The position numbers and the translations under genes were made by a program. From NCBI RefSeq assembly GCF_902813185.1, contig NZ_LR778301.1, forward strand, positions 186,001-250,000: a DNA stretch of 64,000 nucleotides, read 5' to 3'. The DNA comes from Denitratisoma oestradiolicum (lineage in GTDB: Bacteria; Pseudomonadota; Gammaproteobacteria; Burkholderiales; Rhodocyclaceae). The notes beneath the pieces are model-generated. The model was not told where the DNA came from, did no database searches, and worked only from the letters and a program-made list of their open reading frames with translations. Numbering within the stretch: the stretch's first letter is position 1; each line of letters starts with the position of its first letter. Shown piece after piece: positions 36,784-45,674 of this stretch.

Positions 36784-37374
36784 CTACCCGACGTTGAGTA
36801 TCTGCTCGGCCTGGCTGATCAACCAGTCGATGGTGTCACGGTCGGCATCGGCGGGTATCTCCAGAGGGATGAACTCCAGGTCGATGGCGGCCCCCGGCAG
36901 GGGTATCAGAAAGCGGTCCCAGTTCGTGCCGTGGATCGCCACGGAACAGCGCACCCGGCATAGATAGAGAGGCACCCCGGCCCGCCGTGCCGCCACCACC
37001 GCACCGGCCTTGAGCACCCGGGCCGGTCCACGGGGACCATCGGGGGTGATCAGCACCCGATGCTGGCGCGCTGCCGCCACCAGCCCCGTCCAGGCTTCCT
37101 TGCTGCCCTTGGATGAGGAGCCTCTGATCACCGTATAGCCCCAGCGTTCCAGCAGGTCCGTCAGCAGGCCACCGTCCCGGCTGCGGCTCACCAAGGCATG
37201 GGGCTGATGGGGGGACAGGTATTTCCACACCGGCAGCATGTTGCCGTGCCAGAAGGCCACCACCGCCGGCTCAGGGGGCAGGGGGCCGGTCGCCCGGATG
37301 CGCCAGGTCCGCGCCAGCAGATGAAACAGGGCGGGACCCAGACGGGCAAGCTGGCGGCGCAGGGCTTTCAACAT
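36784..37374 (-). CDS. Lysophospholipid acyltransferase-like protein (DUF374)
   Basis: A 196-residue protein with the DUF374 pattern: AFWHGNMLPVWKYL in the HX4D position, VSRSRDGGLLTDLLERWGY, RGSSSKGSKEAW and ITPDGPRGPARVLKAG. Relatives act on lipid A or lysophospholipids, but the substrate is not established. Followed (downstream on the other side) by nothing on the same strand; FKBP lies just upstream. Confidence 0.9.
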   Translation of the reverse strand: MLKALRRQLARLGPALFHLLARTWRIRATGPLPPEPAVVAFWHGNMLPVWKYLSPHQPHALVSRSRDGGLLTDLLERWGYTVIRGSSSKGSKEAWTGLVAAARQHRVLITPDGPRGPARVLKAGAVVAARRAGVPLYLCRVRCSVAIHGTNWDRFLIPLPGAAIDLEFIPLEIPADADRDTIDWLISQAEQILNVG

Positions 37375-37383
37375 CGATCTGGA

Positions 37384-37734
37384 CTAGGCAAGGTCGATGG
37401 CCAGCAGTTCCACCTCGAACACCAGAGTGGCGTTGGGGGGGATCACGCCACCGGCGCCCCGGGGGCCGTAGCCCAGGTGGGGCGGGATGGTGAGCTTGCG
37501 TACGCCACCCACCTTCATGCCCTGCACCCCTTGATCCCAACCGGCGATGACCTGACGGCCGCCGAGATGGAACTCGAAGGGTTCCTCGCGATCCTTGCTG
37601 GAATCGAACTTGAGGCCGTCGGTGAGCCAGCCGGTGTAATGGACCAGCACCCATTGGCCCGCGCTGGCCTCGGCGCCTTCGCCGATCTTGATATCCTCGA
37701 TACCGAGGCTGCTTGGATTATTTTCTGCACTCAT
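37384..37734 (-). CDS. FKBP-type peptidyl-prolyl isomerase
   Basis: A 116-residue cytoplasmic single-domain [54 protein letters not shown] and [14 protein letters not shown]. It catalyses proline isomerisation. ATG 37734 (MSAENNPSS) is preferred; the extended frame runs into repeat sequence. It ends 9 nt before the DUF374 start, suggesting co-transcription. Confidence 0.94.
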   Translation of the reverse strand: MSAENNPSSLGIEDIKIGEGAEASAGQWVLVHYTGWLTDGLKFDSSKDREEPFEFHLGGRQVIAGWDQGVQGMKVGGVRKLTIPPHLGYGPRGAGGVIPPNATLVFEVELLAIDLA

Positions 37735-37793
37735 GGCGCCATCCTCTCCTGGGGAAAAGCGGGCCATTATGCCCGGCTCGCGCCCTGGCGTCA

Positions 37794-37933
37794 GAGCCTG
37801 TGAAAATTCTGCTGCGCTTGGCATCTTGGGGTTGCGCGGTGCTCGCAATCCTCATGTACTCCAGTACATTCCGGTTGCTGCGCTCCGGGCGCCCCCGACC
37901 TGCCTGCGCTCGCGACGAATTTTTCACAACCTC
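37794..37933. repeat. MITE-like element with terminal inverted repeats
   Basis: About 140 bp bounded by gagcctgtgaaaa and its inverted partner ttttcacaacctc (11 of 13 bases match). An internal palindrome atgtactccagtacat lies at 37854-37869. The element's right end directly abuts the apaH stop codon. No reading frame of note. Confidence 0.65.
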
Positions 37934-38761
37934 TCAGTCCCAGCCGCTGGGTTTTACATGGATCCGGCAAGGCAACTGGAACACGCGCCGGTCCTCCAGG
38001 CGTACTGCGGTCAGGGCTCCGCCCCACAGGCAACCGGTATCCAGGGTCAGTAGATTGGATTCGATCCGCAGTCCCAGGGCCGACCAGTGGCCGCAGATCA
38101 GGGTGTGGTCGGCGCTGGCCCGGCCCGGCACCGCGAACCAGGGCAGGAAGCCGGGAGGGGCGGAATCCACCGGCCCCTTGGCGTGGAAGTCCATTACACC
38201 GGCTTTGCTGCAAAAGCGCATCCGGGTCATGGCATTGACCACGACCCGCAGCCGTTCCCAACCGACCAGGTCTTCGCGCCAGGCAGCAGGTTCGGAACCC
38301 CACATGCGGGCCAGGAACTGGCGGTAATCGGTCGCCCTCAGGGCCTGGCTCACCTCCTCGGAAAGTTCGACCGCCTGGGCTACGGACCACTGGGGCAGCA
38401 GGCCGGCATGGACCATGGCGTAGTCACCTTCCAGGTGAAACAGCGGGCGGGCTCGCAGCCAGTCCAGCAGCACGTCACGGTCCGGTGCGTCGAGGATTTC
38501 CTGAATGGTGTCGTCCCGGTTGCGGCGGCCGTGGCCCTCAGCCTGCATGATAAGATGCAGATCGTGATTGCCCAGCACCACCACGGCCTGCTCCCCCAAG
38601 TCGCGCACGAAGCGCAGGGTCTCCAGGGACTGGGCACCCCGGTTCACCAGGTCGCCGACAAACCAGAGCCGGTCGTGTCCGGCATCGAAATTCAGTTCAT
38701 CCAGCAGTTGGGTCAGGGCGTCGAAACAGCCCTGGATGTCACCGATCGCATACGTCGCCAT
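37934..38761 (-). CDS. apaH: Symmetrical bis(5'-nucleosyl)-tetraphosphatase
   Basis: A 275-residue metallophosphatase that splits Ap4A into two ADP. It has the phosphoesterase motifs IGDIQGC (D4x), FVGDLVNRG, LGNHDLHLI, and VHAGLLPQW. Divergent from the GT9 gene with 17 nt between starts. Its 3' end touches a MITE-like element. Confidence 0.96.
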   Translation of the reverse strand: MATYAIGDIQGCFDALTQLLDELNFDAGHDRLWFVGDLVNRGAQSLETLRFVRDLGEQAVVVLGNHDLHLIMQAEGHGRRNRDDTIQEILDAPDRDVLLDWLRARPLFHLEGDYAMVHAGLLPQWSVAQAVELSEEVSQALRATDYRQFLARMWGSEPAAWREDLVGWERLRVVVNAMTRMRFCSKAGVMDFHAKGPVDSAPPGFLPWFAVPGRASADHTLICGHWSALGLRIESNLLTLDTGCLWGGALTAVRLEDRRVFQLPCRIHVKPSGWD

Positions 38762-38778
38762 AGTTCCCGCAGTCTACC

Positions 38779-39783
38779 GTGACTCCCCGACAAACACCCC
38801 GCATCCTGGTAATCCGCCGCGACAACATCGGTGACCTGGTGTGCACCACCCCCCTGATCCACGCCCTGCGCCAGCACTTTCCGGAAGGCTGGATCGGCGC
38901 CCTGGTCAATAGTTACAACGCCCCGGTGTTAGCGGGGAATGACGATCTGGACGAGGTTTTCGTATACACCAAGGCCAAGCATCGCAACGGGGGAGAAAGT
39001 CTGGCGGGCATCTTCTGGCGTCGCTTCCTGATGCTGTGGCGTCTGCGTCGAATGGGCCTGGATGACGTGATCATTGCCACCCCACTACCCCTGCCCCGCA
39101 TGGTGCGTCTGGCCCGTTGGCTGAAGCCGAAGCGGGTGATTGCCTTCGGCGCCTGCGGCGCCGACGTGGAACTGCCACCGGCTGACGAAATCCTGCACGA
39201 GGTGGAAGACGTGTTCCGCATCGCCCGGCTCTACGGTATCGAAGGGCCACCGCCCTCCTGCCGGGTTCAGGCTCCGCTGCCGCGCCAGACCAATCGGCTG
39301 GCCATCCACATCAGTGCCCGCAAGCCTTCCCAACGCTGGCCGGCAGAACGTTTCGTGGCCCTGATACAGGCCCTGGGGGCGAGCCAGCCTGGCCTGAGTT
39401 TCCGCCTGCTCTGGGCGCCCGGTGGCGCCAGCGACCCACGTCATCCGGGGGATGACGACAAGGCCCGGACCATCCTGCAAGACCTGGGGCCAGCCTTTCC
39501 CGTGGATCCCGTGGCAACGCAAACCCTGCCCGAACTGATCAAGGCCCTGGCTGGCTGCGACGGAATGATCTGCGCCGATGGTGGTGCCATGCACCTGGGC
39601 GCGGGCCTGGGCCTGCCCATCGTCTGCCTTTTCGGGGATTCGGGAACCGAACGTTGGCGTCCCTGGGGGGTGCCCTGCCGGGTGCTGCAAGCGCCTTCCC
39701 GTCAGGTGCGGGACATCAGTGTCGAGGAAGTCGTCGAGGCCCTCAATGCTCTGCGGGCCGATACTCCGGCACCCAGCCCCTGA
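38779..39783 (+). CDS. Glycosyltransferase family 9 protein
   Basis: A 334-residue heptosyltransferase-like protein starting RILVIRRDNIGDLVCTTPLI, with the C-terminal nucleotide-sugar region ICADGGAMHLGAGLGLPIVCLFGDSG. It is more divergent than waaC at 44.7 kb and probably adds a sugar to the LPS core or a surface glycan. The 3' end overlaps the convergent epimerase gene by 41 nt. Confidence 0.9.
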   Translation: MTPRQTPRILVIRRDNIGDLVCTTPLIHALRQHFPEGWIGALVNSYNAPVLAGNDDLDEVFVYTKAKHRNGGESLAGIFWRRFLMLWRLRRMGLDDVIIATPLPLPRMVRLARWLKPKRVIAFGACGADVELPPADEILHEVEDVFRIARLYGIEGPPPSCRVQAPLPRQTNRLAIHISARKPSQRWPAERFVALIQALGASQPGLSFRLLWAPGGASDPRHPGDDDKARTILQDLGPAFPVDPVATQTLPELIKALAGCDGMICADGGAMHLGAGLGLPIVCLFGDSGTERWRPWGVPCRVLQAPSRQVRDISVEEVVEALNALRADTPAPSP

Positions 39784-41578
39784 GTCCGGCCTTCACCTCG
39801 TATTCGGTGCGGGCCGGCGCCGCCAGCCATTGCTCCACGCCCCGTAGCCAGTCGGCGTCGGGAATGCCGTTCTCGCGACTGATGCGCAGCTTGTCGTGGT
39901 GGGTGGGCAGTGTGGTCTCCCAGTCCGCCAGCAGTTCCTCGTAGAGCTTCTCGCCGGGCCGCAGGCCGGTGAACTGGATGGGAATCTCCCGTTCGGAAAA
40001 GCCCGAGAGCCGGATCATGTCCCGGGCCAGATCGACGATGCGGATCGGTTCTCCCATGTCGAGCACGAAGGTCTCGCCGCCGCCGCCCATCAGGGCCGCC
40101 TGTAGCACCAGTTGGGCGGCCTCGGGGATCAGCATGAAATAGCGCACGATTTCCGGGTGGGTGACCGTGACCGGTCCGCCCCGGGCGATCTGCTCCCGGA
40201 ACTTGGGAATGACGCTGCCGCTGGAGCCCAGCACATTGCCGAAACGCACGGTGACGAAGCGGGTGGTGTGGCCGCTCTGGTGTTGCAGGGCCTGGCAGAC
40301 CCGTTCCGCCAGGCGCTTGCTGGCCCCCATGACGCTGGTGGGATTGACCGCCTTGTCGGTGGAGATCAGCACGAACTTGCCCACCCCCTGGCTCATGGCG
40401 GCCCGGGCCGCGCCCAGGGTGCCCAGCACATTGTTGCGCACGGCTGCCCAGGCGTTCTCGCCCTCCATCAGGGGCACATGCTTGTAGGCTGCGGCATGAA
40501 ACACCACCTCGGGCCGGTGGCGGGCCATTACGTGGCGCAGGGCGACTTCCTCCTTGCAGTCTCCCACCATGCTGGCGATGGGCAGGGCCGGGTGATGGAC
40601 CAGGAATTCCTGCTCGATCACGTAGAGGGCGAACTCGGAGAGTTCATGGAAAACTAGGGTCCCGGGCTCGAAGCGGGCCACCTGGCGGGCCAGTTCGGCG
40701 CCGATGGAACCGCCGGCGCCGGTGACCAGCACTGTCCGGTTGGACAGCAGGCCATGGAGGCCCTGGCCGTCCAGGCGCACCGGCGCCCGACCCAACACAT
40801 CGGCCAGATCCACATGGCGTACTTCGGAGACCGACACTTTGCCCGCCAGAACATCTGCCAGAGCCGGGACGGTCATCACGTGGAGGTCGGCATTGACCGC
40901 CTGCTCGATGGCGCGGCGGCGGGTTTCGCTGCTGTCGCCGGGAATGGCGACGATGACATGGCCCACATTGAGGCGCCGGGCCTGTTCGGCCACCTCTTCC
41001 AGTCCGCCGAGTACCGTGGCACCGTGGATCTGCCGGCCGGTCTTGGAGGCGTCATCGCTGAGCAGCCCCATCACCTTCCAGCGGTTATCCTGGGCCAGGG
41101 CCCGCAACAGGCTCACCGCCACCTCGCCGGCTCCCATTACCAGCACTGGCTGGGCATCGGGGGGGCGGGGCGAGAGCAGGTCGCCATCTTTCCAGGCCCG
41201 GTAAAGAAAGCGGCTGCCGCCCATCATCATCACCAGCAGGACCGGATTGAGTACCGGGATGCCGGCGGGCAGGCTGCCCAGCCGGCCCTGGACCCAGAGC
41301 AGGGCCGGCACGGCCAGGGCGGCGCTGCCAGCGGCCAGGGCGATGCGGCGCAGGTCCGGCAGACTGGCGAAGCGCCAGATACCCCGGTAGAGACCGAAGT
41401 ACATGAAGATGATGCCTTCCAGGGGAATCACCCAGGCCAACTCGATCAGCATGATCGAGACCTGCCGGGGGGGAATGGCGAAGTCGTAGGCCAGGGCGTA
41501 GGCGGCCAGCCAGGCCAGGGCGGCCGCCACGATATCGTGGGCTGTGGCCACCAGCATGCGCCAGTTCATTCGTTTCAT
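39743..41578 (-). CDS. Membrane NDP-sugar 4,6-dehydratase/epimerase (CapD/WbpM/PglF type)
   Basis: A 611-residue protein with four N-terminal transmembrane helices, a first Rossmann-like region (about 125-250) and a second SDR domain with VLVTGAGGSIGAELARQ and STDKAVNPTSVMGASK (catalytic S/T-M-K variant of YxxxK). Such enzymes convert UDP-GlcNAc to a 4-keto-6-deoxy sugar for O-antigen or capsule. ATG 41578 overlaps the stop of the GT4 gene; the frame running on to 42043 reads that gene out of frame. Confidence 0.93.
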   Translation of the reverse strand: MKRMNWRMLVATAHDIVAAALAWLAAYALAYDFAIPPRQVSIMLIELAWVIPLEGIIFMYFGLYRGIWRFASLPDLRRIALAAGSAALAVPALLWVQGRLGSLPAGIPVLNPVLLVMMMGGSRFLYRAWKDGDLLSPRPPDAQPVLVMGAGEVAVSLLRALAQDNRWKVMGLLSDDASKTGRQIHGATVLGGLEEVAEQARRLNVGHVIVAIPGDSSETRRRAIEQAVNADLHVMTVPALADVLAGKVSVSEVRHVDLADVLGRAPVRLDGQGLHGLLSNRTVLVTGAGGSIGAELARQVARFEPGTLVFHELSEFALYVIEQEFLVHHPALPIASMVGDCKEEVALRHVMARHRPEVVFHAAAYKHVPLMEGENAWAAVRNNVLGTLGAARAAMSQGVGKFVLISTDKAVNPTSVMGASKRLAERVCQALQHQSGHTTRFVTVRFGNVLGSSGSVIPKFREQIARGGPVTVTHPEIVRYFMLIPEAAQLVLQAALMGGGGETFVLDMGEPIRIVDLARDMIRLSGFSEREIPIQFTGLRPGEKLYEELLADWETTLPTHHDKLRISRENGIPDADWLRGVEQWLAAPARTEYEVKAGLRGWVPEYRPAEH

Positions 41579-42552
41579 GGGCGGGATTCCCCCTGGTTGC
41601 GCCAGCGCCGGTCGATGGATATCAGCAGGAGCGCCAGCGCGACGAGGCTGGCCGCCAGGACTGGCGGAGCCAGGGCCGGCGCTGCTCGCAGCATCAGGGC
41701 GATGGCGCCGCAAAGGGCCATCAGCCCGTAGGCCCGGAGGGCCAGACGCCGGTGGCTCCAGCCCATGCGTATCAGGCGCTGGTAATAGTGTTCCCGATGG
41801 GCCTGCCAGAACCGCTGGCCCGTCACGATGCGGCGTAGCAGGGTGATCGTGGCGTCGGCCAGGAAGGGCAGGAAGACCAGGGCCGGGAACCAGGCCGGCC
41901 AGAGATTCTCCACCATGCCCCAGCAACCCAGGGTCGCCGCCAGAAAGCCCAGGGGCACCGAGCCCGCGTCTCCCATGAAGCAGCGGGCCGGCGGGAAGTT
42001 GAACACCAGGAAGCCGGCGGCGGCGGCGGCGAGGGCGCCGCACAGGGCCGCCAGGGCCGGAACCTCGGGCCAGGCCGCCAGACTGTAGGCGGTGAAGCCG
42101 ATCAGGGCCATGCCCCCGGCCAGACCATCGCTGCCGTCCATGAAGTTGAACAGGTTGGCGGACCAGGCGATAAGCAGGGTGAGCATCAAAAGCCAGGGCG
42201 CTGCATGGGTCGGTGCCAGCAGCCAGGCCGCTGCCGCCGCCGTAGCCAGGTGGATGCCCAGGCGCAGGGCGACCGGCAGACTGTGGCGGTCGTCGAGAAA
42301 AGACAGCAGCCAGAGCATCAGGGCCAGGGCCAGCAGCGGACGGGACGCCGGCATCAGCAGCACCCCGGTGCCGAGGGCGGCGGGGATCAGCACCAGGCCG
42401 CCGATGCGGGGCGTGGGGCGATGGTGGAGGGATCGGTCGTTGGGGATGTCGGCGGCGATGGACAGGGCGCGACCGCTGTGGATCAGCAGGGCCAGCAGGC
42501 CTATGGTAAGCGGGGCAGGGATCAGCATCAGCAGCACATCAGTAGGCGGCAT
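41575..42552 (-). CDS. Undecaprenyl-phosphate sugar-1-phosphate transferase (WecA/WbpL family)
   Basis: A 325-residue polytopic protein of the MraY/WecA superfamily. Asp-rich loops are present: FLDDRHSLP, NLFNFMDGSDGLAGG and FMGDAGSVPLGF. It starts O-antigen-type glycan synthesis on the lipid carrier at the inner membrane. The product would feed the dehydratase/epimerase pathway encoded next; lipid carrier recycling is covered by uppP at 61.6 kb. Confidence 0.93.
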   Translation of the reverse strand: MPPTDVLLMLIPAPLTIGLLALLIHSGRALSIAADIPNDRSLHHRPTPRIGGLVLIPAALGTGVLLMPASRPLLALALMLWLLSFLDDRHSLPVALRLGIHLATAAAAAWLLAPTHAAPWLLMLTLLIAWSANLFNFMDGSDGLAGGMALIGFTAYSLAAWPEVPALAALCGALAAAAAGFLVFNFPPARCFMGDAGSVPLGFLAATLGCWGMVENLWPAWFPALVFLPFLADATITLLRRIVTGQRFWQAHREHYYQRLIRMGWSHRRLALRAYGLMALCGAIALMLRAAPALAPPVLAASLVALALLLISIDRRWRNQGESRP

Positions 42553-42555
42553 GAA

Positions 42556-42660
42556 TGCTCCCCCCCTTCGCCCCCCTCCGGGGGGTTCGATACGGCTCGC
42601 TACGCTCGAAGTTACAGGGAACCCTTGCGGTGGCGCGGCAGGAAAGTTGCTTTTTCACAG
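42556..42660. repeat. Palindromic repeat, family B, copy 2
   Basis: Contains ccccttcgcccccctccgg then ggggttcgatacggctcgc, the reverse-complement counterpart of the glyQ-glyS spacer repeat, followed by the tail with ggcaggaaagttg. It fills most of the gap between the two glycan genes. Confidence 0.7.
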
Positions 42661-42674
42661 CAAAACGCCTGCCG

Positions 42675-43682
42675 TCAGCAACGGTGGTACTCCCGATACC
42701 AGGCCACGAAATTTGCGATGCCGCTGGCCAGGGGCGTGGCGGGGGCGAAGCCGGTGGCGCGGCGCAGGGCCTCGGTGTCGGCGTAGGTGGCGGGCACGTC
42801 GCCATCCTGCATGGGCAGGAAGTTCTTGGTGGCCTGCCGGCCCAGGGCCTGTTCCAGGGTGCCGATGAATTCCATCAGCTCCACCGGCTGATGGTTGCCG
42901 ATGTTCATCACCCGATAGGGCGCCCAACTGCCGGCGGGATCGGGCTGGTCCTTGTCGAAAGCCGGATTGCTTGCCGGGGGCTGGTCGGCGATGCGCAGCA
43001 CGCCTTCGACGATGTCGTCGATGTAGGTGAAGTCCCGCTGCATCTTGCCGTCGTTATATACGTCGATGGTGCGGCCTTCCAGAATGGCCTTGGTGAAGCC
43101 GAAATAGGCCATGTCCGGCCGGCCCCAGGGACCATAGACGGTGAAAAAGCGCAGGCCGGTGGTGGGCAGGGCGTAGAGGTGGCTGTAGGCGTGAGCCATC
43201 AGCTCGTTGGCCTTCTTGGTGGCGGCGTAGAGGCTCACCGGATGGTCCACGTTGTCGCTCTCGGCGAAGGGCATCCGGGTATTGCCGCCGTAAACGCTGG
43301 AACTGCTGGCATAGACCAGATGCTCCACCTGCTGGTGGCGGCAGCCTTCCAGCACATTGACGAAGCCGGTCAGATTGCTGTCGGCATAGGCCTGGGGGTT
43401 CTTCAGGGAGTAGCGCACGCCGGCCTGGGCTGCCAGATGGATGACGCGGGCAGGCTTTTCGCTGGCGAACAGCGCGGCCATGCCCTCCCGGTCGGCCAGG
43501 TCCAGGCGCTGGAAGCGGAAACCGGGCTGGGGCAGGAGCCGGGCCAGGCGGGCTTCCTTCAAGGCTACCGAGTAGTAGTCGTTGAGGTTGTCGATGCCGA
43601 TCACCTCGTGACCCTGGGCGAGCAAGCGTTCGCAGACATGCATGCCGATGAATCCGGCGCTGCCGGTGACCAGAACTTTCAT
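42675..43682 (-). CDS. NAD-dependent epimerase, UDP-glucuronate 4-epimerase type
   Basis: A 335-residue SDR with VTGSAGFIGMHVCERLL, HLAAQAGVRYSL, active-site S in YASSSSVYG and YAATKKANE, and the typical FTVYGPWGRPDMAYF and DFTYIDDIVEG blocks. This matches UDP-GlcA C4-epimerases making UDP-galacturonate. It belongs to the surface polysaccharide group. Confidence 0.92.
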   Translation of the reverse strand: MKVLVTGSAGFIGMHVCERLLAQGHEVIGIDNLNDYYSVALKEARLARLLPQPGFRFQRLDLADREGMAALFASEKPARVIHLAAQAGVRYSLKNPQAYADSNLTGFVNVLEGCRHQQVEHLVYASSSSVYGGNTRMPFAESDNVDHPVSLYAATKKANELMAHAYSHLYALPTTGLRFFTVYGPWGRPDMAYFGFTKAILEGRTIDVYNDGKMQRDFTYIDDIVEGVLRIADQPPASNPAFDKDQPDPAGSWAPYRVMNIGNHQPVELMEFIGTLEQALGRQATKNFLPMQDGDVPATYADTEALRRATGFAPATPLASGIANFVAWYREYHRC

Positions 43683-43738
43683 GGGTGGGTTAGCGTGAAA
43701 CGCGGAACAATTTCATGGAACCTCACAAATACACTCCT

Positions 43739-43806
43739 CGTCATTCCGGCGCAGGCCGGAATCCAGTGGGCCGCCGATCTGGACCCCGGCCTGCGCCGGG
43801 GTGACG
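43739..43806. repeat. Long inverted repeat (CGTCATTCC...-type)
   Basis: Two 28-nt arms (43739-43766 and 43779-43806; 24 matches of 28) with a 12-nt loop. The left arm begins cgtcattccggcgcaggccg. It resembles the widespread intergenic CGTCATTCC(C)-type hairpins and, loosely, Neisseria dRS3 repeats. The rest of the 173-nt gap holds no gene. Confidence 0.75.
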
Positions 43807-43856
43807 GATTTCATCATTCGGGGTGGCGCCTGCTGCCATAACCGTTAGGGGGATTT

Positions 43857-44618
43857 TCAATCCCTGTCTGCCTGAAAGGCCAGGATTTTCGCATACTTGA
43901 AAAAAGTGTTTGTGCAGCCGATCACAATGTGTACCAGCCCCGGCAGGCCGTCCAGGAAGCCCAGGCGCAGGAAGTAGAACTTGATGAAGCGCACCGGAGG
44001 CCCCAGCAGCAGGCGGCTCACGCTGGCCTTCTTGTCACGGGCGATGGCCTCCCGGGCGGCCAGGGTGGTGTAGCGGTTCTGCTTGGTCAGGTAACTCTCC
44101 AGGGTCTCGGCGGAATCGTGGAGCAGATCGCCCCGCAGCTCTCCCACGGGAGTCTCGGTGAGCACCTTCTCGTGGACCGCGTCGTCGGACCAGCGGGCCC
44201 GGCGGCGGTCGAAGAGGCGCAGGCTCCAGTCCGGATAGCCCTCGCCGTGACGCAGGTAGCGGCCCATGAAGCGGTTGCAACGGGGAAAGCGGTAGGCGCC
44301 GTGGGAGGGCGCCGCCAGGGCCGTGTCGATGCTCAGGGCCAGGGCCGGGCTGACCCGTTCGTCGGCGTCGATGCAGAGCACCCAGTCATGGGTCGCCTGC
44401 TCCACCGCGTATTGTTTCTGGGGGCCGAAGCCGCGCCAGTCCGAGGCGATCACCCGGGCACCGTGGCGTTGGGCCAGGTCCGCCGTGCCGTCATCGCTGC
44501 CCGAGTCCACGACCACGATCTCGTCGCAAAAGGCCAGGCTGTCCAGGCAGGCCGCCAGTTGGGAGGCGGCGTTATGGGTGATTAGGACGGCCGAGAGGGG
44601 CAGGCGGCGGGTGGACAT
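43857..44618 (-). CDS. Glycosyltransferase family 2, WaaE/KdtX-like
   Basis: A 253-residue GT2 enzyme with LSAVLITHNAASQLAACLDS, VVVDSGSDDGTADLAQ, CIDADERVSP (DxD) and DDAVHEKVL. These match WaaE-type LPS core beta-1,4-glucosyltransferases. The C-terminal FIKFYFLRLGFLDGLPGL is the usual membrane-associated end. Divergent from waaC. Confidence 0.92.
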   Translation of the reverse strand: MSTRRLPLSAVLITHNAASQLAACLDSLAFCDEIVVVDSGSDDGTADLAQRHGARVIASDWRGFGPQKQYAVEQATHDWVLCIDADERVSPALALSIDTALAAPSHGAYRFPRCNRFMGRYLRHGEGYPDWSLRLFDRRRARWSDDAVHEKVLTETPVGELRGDLLHDSAETLESYLTKQNRYTTLAAREAIARDKKASVSRLLLGPPVRFIKFYFLRLGFLDGLPGLVHIVIGCTNTFFKYAKILAFQADRD

Positions 44619-44702
44619 GGATGGCTATAATCCGGCGATTGCATCGCACAACATTGCACAAGGCCGCCATTGTAGGCGGCTCCCCGGCCCCCCGCCCAGC
44701 CC

Positions 44703-45674
44703 ATGCGCATCCTTCTGGTCAAAACCTCCTCTCTCGGCGACGTGGTCCATAACCTGCCCCTGGTCACCGACCTGGCCCGGCGCGTGCCCGGCGCCACCAT
44801 CGACTGGCTGGTGGAAGAGGGCTTCGCCGACATTCCCCGGCTCCATCCGGCGGTGGGGCGCATTATTCCAGTGGCCGTGCGGCGCTGGCGCAGGCATCTG
44901 TTTTCCGCCGCCACCTGGCACGGGATCGCCGCCTTTCGCCGGGAACTGCGGCGGGAGGCCTACGATCGGGTGCTGGACAGCCAGGGCCTGATCAAGAGCG
45001 CTCTGTTGGGTGCCCAGGCCCGTCTTGCGCCGGGAGGCCAGCGCTGCGGCTACGGCAGGGAAGCGGCCCGGGAACCCCTGGCGGCGCGTTTCTACCATAG
45101 GGGTTACGGCATTCCCCGCAACGCCCATGCGGTGGAGCGCAACCGCTGGCTGGCCGCCGCCGCCTTTGACTACACCCCGGACCTGCCCCTGGACTACGGC
45201 ATCGCCGCCCCACCCCTGGCGGCGGACTGGCTACCGACCGACAGGCCCTACGCCGTGCTGCTGACTGGCACCTCCCGGGCCGACAAGCTCTGGCCAGAAG
45301 ACCACTGGCAGACCTTGATGCAGGCCCTGACCGGCGCTGGCCTGGGCCTGGTGCTGCCGGCGGGCAGCGCCGAGGAGCGGCAACGGGCGACCCGTCTGGC
45401 TGCCATGGTCCCTGGTGCTCTGGTGGCTCCACCCATGGCTGTGGCGCAACTGGCCGGCCTTTGCGCCGGCGCCGCCCTGGTCGTGGGCCTGGATACGGGC
45501 CTCACCCATCTGGCGGCGGCCCTGGGCCGACCCACCCTGGCCCTGTTTTCCGGTTCCGATCCATCCCTGACCGGAGTTCATGCCGGTCCCGGCGCCCTCA
45601 ATCTGGGGGGGGCGGGCCAACCCCCCGCGCCGGCCGTGGTGATCGCCGCGGCCCTGGACTTGCTGGCATCGTGA
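44703..45674 (+). CDS. waaC: LPS heptosyltransferase I
   Basis: A 323-residue GT9 enzyme starting MRILLVKTSSLGDVVHNLP. It attaches the first L-glycero-D-manno-heptose to Kdo2-lipid A. VLDSQGLIKSALL, LTGTSRADKLWPEDHW and GLDTGLTHLAAALGRPTLAL are characteristic. It is coupled to waaA by a GTGA overlap. Confidence 0.95.
   Translation: MRILLVKTSSLGDVVHNLPLVTDLARRVPGATIDWLVEEGFADIPRLHPAVGRIIPVAVRRWRRHLFSAATWHGIAAFRRELRREAYDRVLDSQGLIKSALLGAQARLAPGGQRCGYGREAAREPLAARFYHRGYGIPRNAHAVERNRWLAAAAFDYTPDLPLDYGIAAPPLAADWLPTDRPYAVLLTGTSRADKLWPEDHWQTLMQALTGAGLGLVLPAGSAEERQRATRLAAMVPGALVAPPMAVAQLAGLCAGAALVVGLDTGLTHLAAALGRPTLALFSGSDPSLTGVHAGPGALNLGGAGQPPAPAVVIAAALDLLAS

Noticed and set aside
42555-43841. 428-codon open frame on the plus strand
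   Set aside because: Antisense to the UDP-glucuronate epimerase gene; its first part translates a repeat.
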